Assembly (NCBI RefSeq): GCF_030264295.1
Contig: NZ_CP127173.1
Span: 1,433,501-1,497,500, forward strand
Length of the DNA stretch: 64,000 nt
Source: Amycolatopsis nalaikhensis
GTDB lineage: Bacteria > Actinomycetota > Actinomycetes > Mycobacteriales > Pseudonocardiaceae
Direction of reading: 5' to 3'
The position numbers and the translations under genes were made by a program. Position 1 is the first letter of the stretch; every line of letters begins with the position of its first letter. Below, one piece after another: positions 25,389 through 34,172 of this stretch. The notes beneath the pieces are model-generated. The model saw only the letters and a list, made by a program, of their open reading frames with translations, searched no databases and was not told the DNA's origin.

Positions 25389-28300
25389 CGCCTCCGGGAT
25401 GTCGCGCAGCAGGCGCCGCAGGCCTTCCGCGTCCAGCAGGTCGGCCGGGCGGACCGTGTGGTTCGCCCGGACGTAGTGGAACGCCGCCCGGACCCGCTCC
25501 ACCGGGACGTTCTTCAACGCGGCCCACGCCATCCGGTACGCCGCCAGCTGGACCGCCAGCGCCGGGAGCCGCGACTCCGGTGGGACCGCGCCGGTCTTCC
25601 AGTCGACCACCGTCCAGCCGCCGTCGGGGTCGGCGAACACCGCGTCCATCCGGCCCCGCAGCGTGATGCCCTCGACGTCGGCGGAGAAGGTGACTTCGAC
25701 CGCCTCCGGGACCCGCGTCGCCCACTCGCTTTCCTCGAACGCCTCCCGCAGCTCCTCGAAGTCCGCGTCCGGTGCCTCGCCGAAGTCGGCCGCGCCCGGG
25801 AGGTCGTCGATCTCGATGAGCTGGTCGCCCGCGAACCGGCGTTCCAGCCAGCCGTGGAACTCCGTGCCGCGGCGGGCGAAGCTGTTGGGCTCCACCGGAA
25901 GCGGGCGACGCAGGTCGCTCGCGAGCCGCGCGCTGTCCTCGGCCAGGGCGACCAGCTGGCTCACCGTGAGCCGGGACGGCAGCGGGACCAGCTTGACGTG
26001 GTCGTCCTTGCGCGCCCACTCCTCCAGCAGGACGTCGGTGTCGGTGCGCCAGCCGTCTTCGTCGGCTTCCTCTTCCTCGTCCGCCTCGTCCGAATTGGAC
26101 AGTGCCTCGAAGACGAGGTCGACCCCGCCCTGCACGCCGGTGCGGCGGTCGGCGAGGGGGTCCACCGGCCACTTGGACGTCCGCGAGTCCGAGACGAGCG
26201 GGTTCTCGTCCTCCTTCTGCGGTTCCGGTGCCCATTCGGCGAGCTGCCCGACGCCGGTCTCGCGCAGGACGTCGGCGATCTCGGTGAGGAACTCCGACGG
26301 CCCCTTGGCGCGGCTGCTGCTTTCGTTCCACCAGTACCCGGAGACGATCAGCGCGTGCTCGGACCGCGTCAGCGCGACGTAGCAGAGCCGCCGTTCCTCG
26401 GCCTGTTCCCGTTCGACGAACCCGGCTTCGTGCAGTTCCAGTCCTTCTTGGACTTCCTTGCGGTCGTAGCCGTCGGCGATCCGCAGTTCCGGCAAGTCTT
26501 CGGCGTCGCCGCGCAACGCGGCGGGCAGCGACGTCGCGGTCCGCAGCCACGACGACGACCGCCGCCGTCCCGGGAAGACCTCGTGCACCAGGTGCGGGAC
26601 GGCGACGACTTCCCACTCGAGGCCCTTCGCCGAGTGCACGGTCAGCACCTGCACCCGGTCCGGCACGACCTCGACCTCGCCGGGGGTGAGCCCGTCTTCG
26701 GCGTGCGCGGCGGTGTTCAGGTAGTCCACAAAGGACAGCAGGGTGGCAGTCGGCGCCGTCTCGGCGTAGTCGGTGACGACCTCGGCGAACGCGTCGAGGT
26801 GCGCGCGCCCGGCGGATCCGGGGCGAGCCAGGGACTCGACGTCGAGCAGCATGGTGCGTTCGACGTCGGCGACCAGCTCGGGCAGCGACTGGTCGAGCCG
26901 CCGCCGCAACGCCGACAGCTCCCGGCCGATGCGCCGGATGCGCTGGTAGCCCTCCTCGGAGTACCGCGCGGGATCGCCCGGCTCGTCGATGGCGTCGATC
27001 AGCCCGGCCTGCTCGACGCGCTCGGCGACCAGCTCGGGTTCGGCCGAGGCCTTCTCGGGGCTGGAAAGTTCCCCGGCCCGCCGCCACAGCGCGGCGACGT
27101 CGGCGGCCGCGAGCCGCCAGCGCGCGCCGGTGAGCAGCCGGGCCGCGGCGCTGCCGGAGAGCGGGTCGGCCAGCACCTTGAGCGTCGAGACGAGGTCCGC
27201 GACCTCGGGTTCGTCGAGCAGCCCGCCGAGCCCGACGACCTCGACGGGCAACCCGCGAGCGCGCAGTTCGGCGGCGATGGGGGCCATGTCGGCCCGCCGC
27301 CGCACGAGCACGGCGGCGGTCGGCGGCTTCCCGGTTTCCTCCCGGACGGCGTGCCACCGCCGCGCGACGGCGTCGGCGACCCACTCCCGTTCGGCGCGGA
27401 TGTCGGGCAGCAACGCGCACGCGATGTCCGCGGGCGGGGCGCCTTCGCGCGCCCGCAGCCGTTCGACGCCGAGACCGCGGGCCCGCAGCGGTTCGGCGAT
27501 GGCGTTGGCGAGGTCGAGGATTTCGGGCGGGTTGCGGAAGCTCGTCAGGAGCCCGAATTCGTTCGCGGGGACGAGCCGTTCGCCGTCGTGGCGCGGGAAG
27601 TCCGTGGTGAAGCGGGGCAGGTTGGCGGCGCTGGCCCCGCGCCACCCGTAGATGGCCTGCGCGGGGTCCCCGACGGCCGTGACCGGCATGGGCTGGTTCT
27701 CGACGCCGCCGAAGAGGGCGCGGAGCAGGACGCGCTGGGCGTGCCCGGTGTCCTGGTACTCGTCGAGCAGGACGGCGCCGAAGCGTTCACGCTCCCCGCG
27801 CACGACCGACGGGTACCCGCTGGCCAGCTGCGCGGCGAGGGACATCTGGTCGGCGAAGTCGAGGGCGCCTTCGTTCCGCTTGCGCCGGTGGTACTCCTCG
27901 ACGAGCGGCAGCAGCGCGAGCCGGAAGTGCTGCGCGGCCATGATTTCGGTCAGCTTCTGCGGCAGGGCGGCGCGTTGCCCCTTGGCGCGCGGGGCGTTTT
28001 CGATGACGCGGCACATCCACGTCGTGTACTCGGCGAGCTGTTCGGTGGAGATGAGGTGCTCGCCGAGTTCCCCGGCGAGGGCGAGCAGATCCGCGGTGAC
28101 GGTCGGCGGCACGCGGTCGGTGTCGAGCTCGTTGTCCCAAGTGGACACCACCCGGTGCGCGATCTGCCACGACGACGTCTCGGACAGCAGCCGGACGCCG
28201 GGTTGCACCGGCAGCCGGAGGCCGTGTTCGGAGAGCAGGCGCCCGGCGTAGGCGTGGTAGGTGAGGACGGTCGGTTCGCCCGCGACGACGGTGGCTCGCA

Positions 28301-28628
28301 GGCCGCCGGTCGGGTCGAGGCGGTCGAGCAGTCCCGACCCGGCGAGGCGTCGCAGCCGCGCGCGGACGCGTTCGCCGAGCTGGCGGGCGGCCTTGCGGGT
28401 GAAGGTGAGGCCGAGGACGCGGTCGGGGCTGACGATGCCGTTCGCGACGAGCCAGACCACGCGCGCGGCCATGGTCTCGGTCTTGCCCGCGCCCGCCCCC
28501 GCGACGACGAGCGAAGGTTCCACCGGCGCGGCGATGACCGTGGCCTGCTCGGGAGTCGGCCGGTGCAGTCCGAGGGCATCGGCGAGTTCGGCGGGCTCGA
28601 CGGGGTTCGCGATGAGCAGCGGACTCAC
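25386..28628 (-). CDS. adnB: AdnB-type ATP-dependent helicase-nuclease
   Basis: 1080-aa motor-nuclease subunit of the AdnAB double-strand break resection machine. It has a UvrD-like SF1 helicase with Walker A GAGAGKT (44-50), motif II DEYQDT (289-294), motif III GDPAQAIYGWRG, later motifs VHSAKGLEW and VALTRSE, and a C-terminal RecB-type nuclease with GRMDAVF and VVDWKTG. All ATPase motifs are intact, as expected for the main translocating motor. Start GTG 28628. It lies downstream of adnA and upstream of the K+ channel, the same order as Mtb Rv3202c-Rv3201c-Rv3200c. The linker has an acidic run (EADEEEEADED). Length is close to mycobacterial AdnB. Confidence 0.93.
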   Translation of the reverse strand: MSPLLIANPVEPAELADALGLHRPTPEQATVIAAPVEPSLVVAGAGAGKTETMAARVVWLVANGIVSPDRVLGLTFTRKAARQLGERVRARLRRLAGSGLLDRLDPTGGLRATVVAGEPTVLTYHAYAGRLLSEHGLRLPVQPGVRLLSETSSWQIAHRVVSTWDNELDTDRVPPTVTADLLALAGELGEHLISTEQLAEYTTWMCRVIENAPRAKGQRAALPQKLTEIMAAQHFRLALLPLVEEYHRRKRNEGALDFADQMSLAAQLASGYPSVVRGERERFGAVLLDEYQDTGHAQRVLLRALFGGVENQPMPVTAVGDPAQAIYGWRGASAANLPRFTTDFPRHDGERLVPANEFGLLTSFRNPPEILDLANAIAEPLRARGLGVERLRAREGAPPADIACALLPDIRAEREWVADAVARRWHAVREETGKPPTAAVLVRRRADMAPIAAELRARGLPVEVVGLGGLLDEPEVADLVSTLKVLADPLSGSAAARLLTGARWRLAAADVAALWRRAGELSSPEKASAEPELVAERVEQAGLIDAIDEPGDPARYSEEGYQRIRRIGRELSALRRRLDQSLPELVADVERTMLLDVESLARPGSAGRAHLDAFAEVVTDYAETAPTATLLSFVDYLNTAAHAEDGLTPGEVEVVPDRVQVLTVHSAKGLEWEVVAVPHLVHEVFPGRRRSSSWLRTATSLPAALRGDAEDLPELRIADGYDRKEVQEGLELHEAGFVEREQAEERRLCYVALTRSEHALIVSGYWWNESSSRAKGPSEFLTEIADVLRETGVGQLAEWAPEPQKEDENPLVSDSRTSKWPVDPLADRRTGVQGGVDLVFEALSNSDEADEEEEADEDGWRTDTDVLLEEWARKDDHVKLVPLPSRLTVSQLVALAEDSARLASDLRRPLPVEPNSFARRGTEFHGWLERRFAGDQLIEIDDLPGAADFGEAPDADFEELREAFEESEWATRVPEAVEVTFSADVEGITLRGRMDAVFADPDGGWTVVDWKTGAVPPESRLPALAVQLAAYRMAWAALKNVPVERVRAAFHYVRANHTVRPADLLDAEGLRRLLRDIPEA

Positions 28629-28644
28629 GAGCCCACCCCAACCC

Positions 28645-28707
28645 CGGCACTTTCACGTGAAAGTGCCGCGCCACGGCCGGAGGCCGAGCTTTCACGTGAA
28701 AGCTCGG
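28645..28707. repeat. Twin perfect palindromes between adnA and adnB
   Basis: Two 24-bp perfect palindromes, 28645-28668 and 28684-28707, share the core TTTCACGTGAAA with different 6-bp arms and are separated by 15 bp. They sit in the 94-bp gap inside the operon. They could be hairpins (attenuator, processing site) or binding sites of a dimeric regulator. Confidence 0.8.
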
Positions 28708-28722
28708 TGGTGGTCGGGTCGG

Positions 28723-31700
28723 TCACGGGCCCGGCACCTGCCTGCCCTCGGGCCGCAGCGGGCAGCACCCGCGCGCCGGGCATCGGTCGCAGTCGGGGTT
28801 CTCCTGCGCCTGGTAGTCCGGTCCGGCGGCGGACGCGGCCGCGTCGCGGACCAGGTCCAGCCACTGCTTCCCGCCGACCTCGTCCAGCGGCGGCTGGGAC
28901 CGCTCGGTCGACCCGGTCTTGGCGTTGGCCTTGGCGACGTAGACCAGCCGGGCCCCGCCGGGCTCGTTGCTGCCCTTGATCGCCCCGAGCAGCACCGCGA
29001 GCTGGTAGGCGGCCAGCTGCGGGTGCACCTCGGCGTCCGCCCCGGAGACGGGCACCTTCCCGGTCTTGATGTCGACGACCACGGGCCGCCCGTCGGCGTC
29101 CAGCTCGACGCGGTCGACCCGGCCCCGCAGCAGCACCCGGACCTCGTCCGCGCCCCCGGCGGGCAGCTCGACCTCGATGTCCTGCTCGACCCCGGCTTCC
29201 TTCAGCTCGGCCCGGCTGCGCTCCAGCCAGGTGACGAAGTTCCGCAGCATCTGCTCGACCCGCCGGCGCTCCCGCCGGGAGAACCACGGCGCCCCGGCGT
29301 CGACCCGGACCCAGGCCTCGTCCAGCGCCGCCTGCAGCTCGGCGTCGGTCCGGCCGGAAGCCACAGCCTGCGCGAGCCCGTGCACGAGCGTCCCCGTCAC
29401 GGCCGCGAGCTGGGCCGGGTCGCTGCCGCCGTGCCGCTCGATCATCCACCGCAACGGGCACTTGGTCAGGATTTCCACTGTGGACGGTGAGATCCGGATC
29501 AGGTCACCTGGCGGGTGCACCGGCACGTCGGTCGACGCGGGCAGCAAGCCGTACCACGTCGACGGGTGCGCGCCCGGCACCTTCGCCTCGGCCAGCCGGG
29601 CCAGCTGCTTGGCCGCCCGCCGGCGGCGCGACGGCTCGGCCTTGTCGTCGCAGACGACCTCGCGCAGCTCCCCGACCAGCTCGGCCAGCACCAGCGACCG
29701 GCCCGGCGGCTTCATCCGCGAGTCGAGCCCGCCGTCGTCGGCGCCGTTCTCCTCGAGGTCGTCGAGGAACCGCGACGGCTGCTCGTCCTCCCCCGACACC
29801 GCCGTCACCAGCAACGTCCGCTTCGCCCGGCTCATCGCGACGTAGAACAGGCGCCGTTCCTCGGCGAGGATCGGGGCCGTCTGGGAGACGGCGTCGTCGT
29901 CGACCCCGGCCATCAGGTCCTTGAGCCGCTCCACGCCGAGCACCGAGCCGCGCAGCCGCAGGTCCGGCCACGCCCCCTCCTGGACCCCGGCGACGGCGAC
30001 GACCGTCCACTCGCGACCGGCGGCGGCGTGCGCGGTGAGCAGCGAAACCCCGTCGGACGGGACGGCGGCCGGGGCCAGCGTGTCACCCGCGATCCGTTGC
30101 GCGCCGAGGTAATCCGCGAAGGACGCGACGCTCGCGCGCGGCAGCCGGTCGACATAGCGACCGGCCGCGTCGAACAACGCCACGACGGCGTCGAGGTCGC
30201 GGTCGGCCTGCGCGCCCAGCGACCCGCCGCGCTCGACCTGGTTCAGCAGCTTCTCCTGCAGCCCGCTTTCGCGCCACAGCTGCCACAGCACCTGCTCGAC
30301 GCCGTCGCCGCGCGCCACGGCCTGGTGCGTCACCCGCAGCAACGCGCCGACGCGCCGCACCGGCTCGGCCTCGGCGTCGGCCAGCCCGGCGAGGATGTCG
30401 CCGCCGCGCAACGCTTCCACGAGCAGCTCGTCGCTCGAGCGCTGCCCGCCGCCGGCCAGCTCGAGGCGTCGCAAGCCGCGCCGCAACCGGCGCAGCGCCA
30501 GCGGGTCCGCGCCGCCGAGCGCGGACGACAGCAGCATTTCGGCGAGGTCGACGTCGAGCAGTTCCGGCGACGGCGCCAGCTTCAAGACGGCCAGCAGCGG
30601 CCGCACCGCGGGCTGGCGGGCCAGCGGCAGCTCCTCGGTCGCCGAGCCGATCGGGACCCCCGCCGCGCGCAACGCCCGTTGCAGCACCAGGAAAGTCCGC
30701 GCGGGCGACCGGACGAGCACCGCGATCTCCGACCACGGCACGCCGTCGACGAGGTGCGCGCGCCGGAGCTGGTCGGCGATCCAGCTCGCCTCGGCGGCCG
30801 GGGTCGGCATCACGCGGACCCGCACGTTCCCGCCCGTGGCGCCCTGGGGCGGGAGGATCTTGCGGTGCGGCGACGCGCCCGGCAGCGTCGCGCCGATCTT
30901 CGCCACGGCCAGCCGCACGGCCGGGGCCAGCCGGTGCGACGTCGTGAGCGTGACGGTCCGGCTGCCGTCCGGGTCGGCGTCGGCGAACAGGCTCGCGTCG
31001 GCGCCGCGGAACGAATAGACGTTCTGGTCGGGGTCGCCGGCGACGACGAACTCGGCCGCCGTGTGCCCGATCATCCGGACCAGGCTGGTCTGCAGCGGGT
31101 CGAGGTGGTGGGCGTCGTCGACGAACAGGTGCCGCACGCGGGTGCGTTCGCGTTCGCGCAGCTCGTCGTCGTCCTCCAGGGCGAGCAGCGCCGACGTGAC
31201 CAGCTCGGCGGCGTCCAGCGCGGGCGCGCTCGCGACGCCCAGCGCGTTGCCGCCCGCGCCCTGCAGCTGCGTGACTTCTTCGTACTGCGCCCAGAAGTGC
31301 CCGGCCGCGACCCACTCCTCGCGCCCGCGGCGGCGGCCCAGTTCGGCGAGGTCCGCCGGGCCGAGCCCGCGCTCGGCGGCGCGCATCAGCAGGTCGCGCA
31401 GCTCCTCGGCGAACCCGGGCACCATCAAGGCGGGCCGCAGCTGCTCGGGCCAGTACTCGGCGCCTTCGTCGAGGTCACCGGCCAGCAGCTCGCGGACGAC
31501 GACGTCCTGTTCGGCGCCGGCGAGCAGCCGCGGCGGCGGAGCTCTTCGGCCATCGCCTCGAGCCGCAGCAGCGAGTAGGCGTACGAGTGGACGGTCCGCA
31601 CGAGCGGCTCGCGGACGGTCCGGGGCAGCGGCCGCGCCAGCTCGGGGTCGGCGGTGAGGCGGCGGGTGATGTCGGCCCGCAGCGCGTCCGCGGCCTTGCG

Positions 31701-31934
31701 GGACGTGGTGAGCACGAGCACGTTCTCCGGGTCGGCGCCTTCGGCGATGCGCCGGGTCGCGGCCGAGGCCAGCAACGCCGTCTTGCCCGTGCCGGGGCCG
31801 CCGAGCACGCGGCGGAACCCGCCGGGTGCGGAGAGCAGCCGCCGCGCGCCTTCGTCCCAGGTGAACGCGGGTGTGGCGGCGATCGGCGTGCGCACCAGCC
31901 GCGCGTCCGCCTGCGCCGTTCGCCTCCTGTTCAC
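28723..31934 (-). pseudogene. adnA: AdnA-type helicase-nuclease subunit, single-base frameshift
   Basis: Partner of AdnB. N-terminal part in one frame: TPAFTWDEGARRLL, Walker A GGPGTGKT, TTSRKAADALRADITRR, up to LRLEAMAEE. The rest in another: PPPRLLAGAEQDVVVRELL, motif II FVDDAHHLDP, GDPDQNVYSFRGAD, AKRTLLVTAVSG, nuclease VVDIKTGK and Cys-rich end CDRCPARGCC. Together with CPLRWMIERH upstream, that end looks like an iron-sulfur staple. One base is missing near 31540; span 3212 bp is 3n+2. Motif II lacks the catalytic Glu pattern DExQD, consistent with the weak AdnA motor in mycobacteria. GTG 31934 is the best start but lacks a clear ribosome site. Broken gene or assembly error. Confidence 0.85.
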
Positions 31935-32067
31935 CCCGCGATGGAACCACGCCGGGTCCCCCGGGTGTCGCACCGGCACGGCTTGGCGGGGGTGCGGTCG
32001 GCGAAGGGCCCCGGCGGTGCGGCGGGCGGGCACCGGAAGTGTCGTACCCGTGCGGCACAGTGGGGGC

Positions 32068-32379
32068 ATGGACGACGTTCTGCACGAGCGCGTGCGGGAG
32101 ATCATCGAGTCGGTGCCGGCCGGCACGGTCGCGACGTACGGCGACATCGCGGCGCTCGCCGGCGCGCCTTCGCCGCGGATGGTCGGCGCGATCCTCGCCG
32201 AGGACGGGCACGACCTGCCGTGGCACCGGATCCTGCGCGCGAACGGCACCCCGGCGCCGCACCTGGTCCACGACCAGCTGGAGCGGCTGCGCGCGGAGGG
32301 CGTGCTGGCCGACGGCCAGCGCGTCGACCTGCGGAAGTACCGGTGGAAACCGGAAGGTGACGAGGAGGGCCTGTTCTGA
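32068..32379 (+). CDS. Alkyltransferase-like protein (ATL, MGMT family)
   Basis: 103-aa DNA-binding domain of the O6-alkylguanine alkyltransferase family. The helix-turn-helix part (VATYGDIAALAGAPSPRMVGAIL) is intact, but the active-site PCHR is PWHR (51-54), so there is no acceptor cysteine. ATL proteins bind alkylated guanines and flag them to nucleotide excision repair instead of repairing them. Position next to adnA matches Mtb Rv3204. ATG 32068 follows GGGGG. The gene is divergent from adnA. Confidence 0.92.
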   Translation: MDDVLHERVREIIESVPAGTVATYGDIAALAGAPSPRMVGAILAEDGHDLPWHRILRANGTPAPHLVHDQLERLRAEGVLADGQRVDLRKYRWKPEGDEEGLF

Positions 32380-32389
32380 CCTCTGACTT

Positions 32390-32408
32390 TTAGGTTAGCC
32401 TCGCCTAA
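32390..32408 (+). promoter_or_regulatory. IdeR/DtxR iron box overlapping a start codon
   Basis: TTAGGTTAGCCTCGCCTAA is a 19-bp near-palindrome matching the actinobacterial IdeR/DtxR consensus (TTAGGTTAGSCTAACCTAA). Its last base is the first base of the ATG of the siderophore-interacting protein gene. Iron-loaded IdeR here would block transcription, and the position implies a very short or leaderless mRNA. Confidence 0.85.
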
Positions 32409-33262
32409 TGACGACGCAGGTGGAGCGCCCCGCATTGACGTACCACCGGGCGCGGGTGACCGCGGTCCGGCCGCTGACGCCGCACATGGTGCGCGTGACG
32501 TTCGGCGGGGAGACTTTCCGCGACGTGCCGCCCGGGGCGCCCGACCAGTACGTCAAGGTGTTCTTCCCGCAGGCGGGACAGCCCGAGCCGGTGCTGCCGG
32601 AAACGGGCTCCGACGTGATGTCGTGGTACCGCACGTACTTGGCGATGTCGGACGACGTCCGCCCGCCGATGCGCACGTACACGCTGCGGGCGCACCGCCC
32701 GGAGTCGGCGGAGATCGACGTGGACTTCGTCCTGCACGGCGACGAAGGCCCGGCGTCGGCGTGGGCGTCGCGGGTGACGCCGGGCGACCGGGTGGCGTTC
32801 CTGGGCCCGCACGGGCTGTACGACGTGCCGCCGGGAAGCGACTGGCAGCTGCTGGTGGGCGACGAGACGGCGTTGCCCGCGATCGGCGCGATCGTCGAGC
32901 GGCTCCCGCCGGGCACGCGGGCGTCGGTGTTCGTGGAGCTGGCGGACCGCGCGGACCGGCAGTCGTTCGAGACGCTGGGCGCGGTGGAGATCCACTGGAT
33001 CCTGCGCGGCTCACGTCCGCTGGGCGAGGCGCTGCTGGAGGCGGTGCGCGGAGCGGCGTTCCCGGGCGGGAGGCCGTACGCGTGGGTGTCGGGCGAGGCG
33101 GGCGTGGTGAAGCAGGTGCGGCGGCACCTGGTGCGCGAGCGCGAAGTCGACAAGCGGCTGATCTGCTTCACGGGGTACTGGCGGCGCGGGCTGAGCGAGG
33201 AGGCCGCGGGGCGGGAAGCGGTCCGGGCCGCGGAGGCGGGCGAGCTCCCGAACGACGACTGA
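32408..33262 (+). CDS. Siderophore-interacting protein (ViuB/SIP family ferric-siderophore reductase)
   Basis: 284-aa flavoprotein that reduces ferric siderophores in the cytosol to release Fe2+. FAD-binding motif RTYTLR at about 89-94 (RxYT type), then the NAD(P)H domain with VGDETALPAIGAIVERLPPGT and FTGYWRRG near the end. ATG 32408 lies directly in the IdeR box, so it should be induced by low iron. There is no siderophore synthesis or uptake gene beside it; it is a stand-alone iron gene. It ends 7 bp before a 91-bp repeat copy. Confidence 0.92.
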   Translation: MTTQVERPALTYHRARVTAVRPLTPHMVRVTFGGETFRDVPPGAPDQYVKVFFPQAGQPEPVLPETGSDVMSWYRTYLAMSDDVRPPMRTYTLRAHRPESAEIDVDFVLHGDEGPASAWASRVTPGDRVAFLGPHGLYDVPPGSDWQLLVGDETALPAIGAIVERLPPGTRASVFVELADRADRQSFETLGAVEIHWILRGSRPLGEALLEAVRGAAFPGGRPYAWVSGEAGVVKQVRRHLVREREVDKRLICFTGYWRRGLSEEAAGREAVRAAEAGELPNDD

Positions 33263-33269
33263 CCAGCTT

Positions 33270-33360
33270 CAAGCGCCCCAATGTGGCCTTGGTTGCGTCT
33301 GACGCACCCAAGGCGGCCTTCGTTGCGTCTGACGCACCGAAGGCCACATTGGGGCGCTAC
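33270..33360. repeat. 91-bp intergenic repeat element, copy 3
   Basis: Perfect 19-bp arms: AGCGCCCCAATGTGGCCTT (33272-33290) pairs with AAGGCCACATTGGGGCGCT (33340-33358), enclosing a 49-nt middle with GCGTCTGACGC and AAGGCGGCCTT palindromes. It fills the gap between two convergent genes, and the right arm runs into the HemD-like stop codon (33357-33359). A likely bidirectional terminator. Confidence 0.9.
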
Positions 33361-34172
33361 GGCCGCCCGCCGCCAAGCTCCGTGACCAGCAGCTTCACCA
33401 GCGCCCCCAGCCTTTGACGCTCCGGCTGCACCGTCTCGACCCCCGCGGCTTCCAGCGGCGCCGCCGTCACCGGGCCGACGCACGCCACCACCAGCGGCCC
33501 CCGCATCGCCGCCAGCAGCTCGTCGTACCGGCCGTAGGACCGCGCCAGCGCCAGGAAGTTCGCCGCCGCCGGGGCGCTCGTGAACGCCAGCGCGCCCAGT
33601 TCGCCCGCCACCGAGGCGTCGATCAGCTGGTGCACCGGCGTGACGTCCGGCGGCGAAAACCACCGGTACGGCTGTAGCTCCACCAGTGACGCCCCCGCCT
33701 CGACGAGCGGTGCCGTGTGCTCCGGCAGCGGCGTCCCGTGTAGCTGGACCGCGACCCGCGCGCCGTCCACGTCGGCCGAAGCCAACGCCCCGAACAGCTC
33801 CGCGTTGGTCTCCGAAGCGGCCGAAAAGGACTCCCGCAGCCCGGCGCCCCGCACCGCGCCGACCGCCTTCGGGCCGCGGGCGTAGATCCGGGACGCTCCC
33901 AGCGCCGTCACGAGCCGGTCGCGCAGGCCCCACTCCGAAGCCGCGTCGAGCCAGCCTCGGAAGCCCGCGCCCGTCGTCACCACCGTGAAGTCGATCGGCG
34001 AAGCCAGCAGCGCCTGCGTGCCCGCCTTCAGCTCGGGGTCGCTGTCGAGGGGGACGATGGTGATCGTCGGCGCGTGGCGGACGTCGGCGCCGTGCCGTTC
34101 GAGGGCTCCGATGAACTCCTCCGCCCGGCGTTCGGCCGTGACGCCGATGGCGATCCCGCTCAGCTCACCCAT
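33357..34172 (-). CDS. Uroporphyrinogen-III synthase (HemD)-like protein, stand-alone
   Basis: 271 aa HemD-fold protein (two Rossmann-like lobes). IGVTAERRAEEFIGALERHG, VVTTGAGFRGWLDAA, LALARSYGRYDEL and VACVGPVTAAPLEAAGV are typical. It is much closer to the HemD part of the NnaR-type regulator at 38223 (shared FRGWLxAA, VAVQLHG, ALAFTSAPAAA) than expected for a housekeeping HemD, and lacks the C-terminal winged helix. It may be a siroheme-pathway uroporphyrinogen-III synthase or a sensor domain. ATG 34172 overlaps the end of the WYL regulator gene by 8 bp, so the two are cotranscribed. Confidence 0.8.
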   Translation of the reverse strand: MGELSGIAIGVTAERRAEEFIGALERHGADVRHAPTITIVPLDSDPELKAGTQALLASPIDFTVVTTGAGFRGWLDAASEWGLRDRLVTALGASRIYARGPKAVGAVRGAGLRESFSAASETNAELFGALASADVDGARVAVQLHGTPLPEHTAPLVEAGASLVELQPYRWFSPPDVTPVHQLIDASVAGELGALAFTSAPAAANFLALARSYGRYDELLAAMRGPLVVACVGPVTAAPLEAAGVETVQPERQRLGALVKLLVTELGGGRP

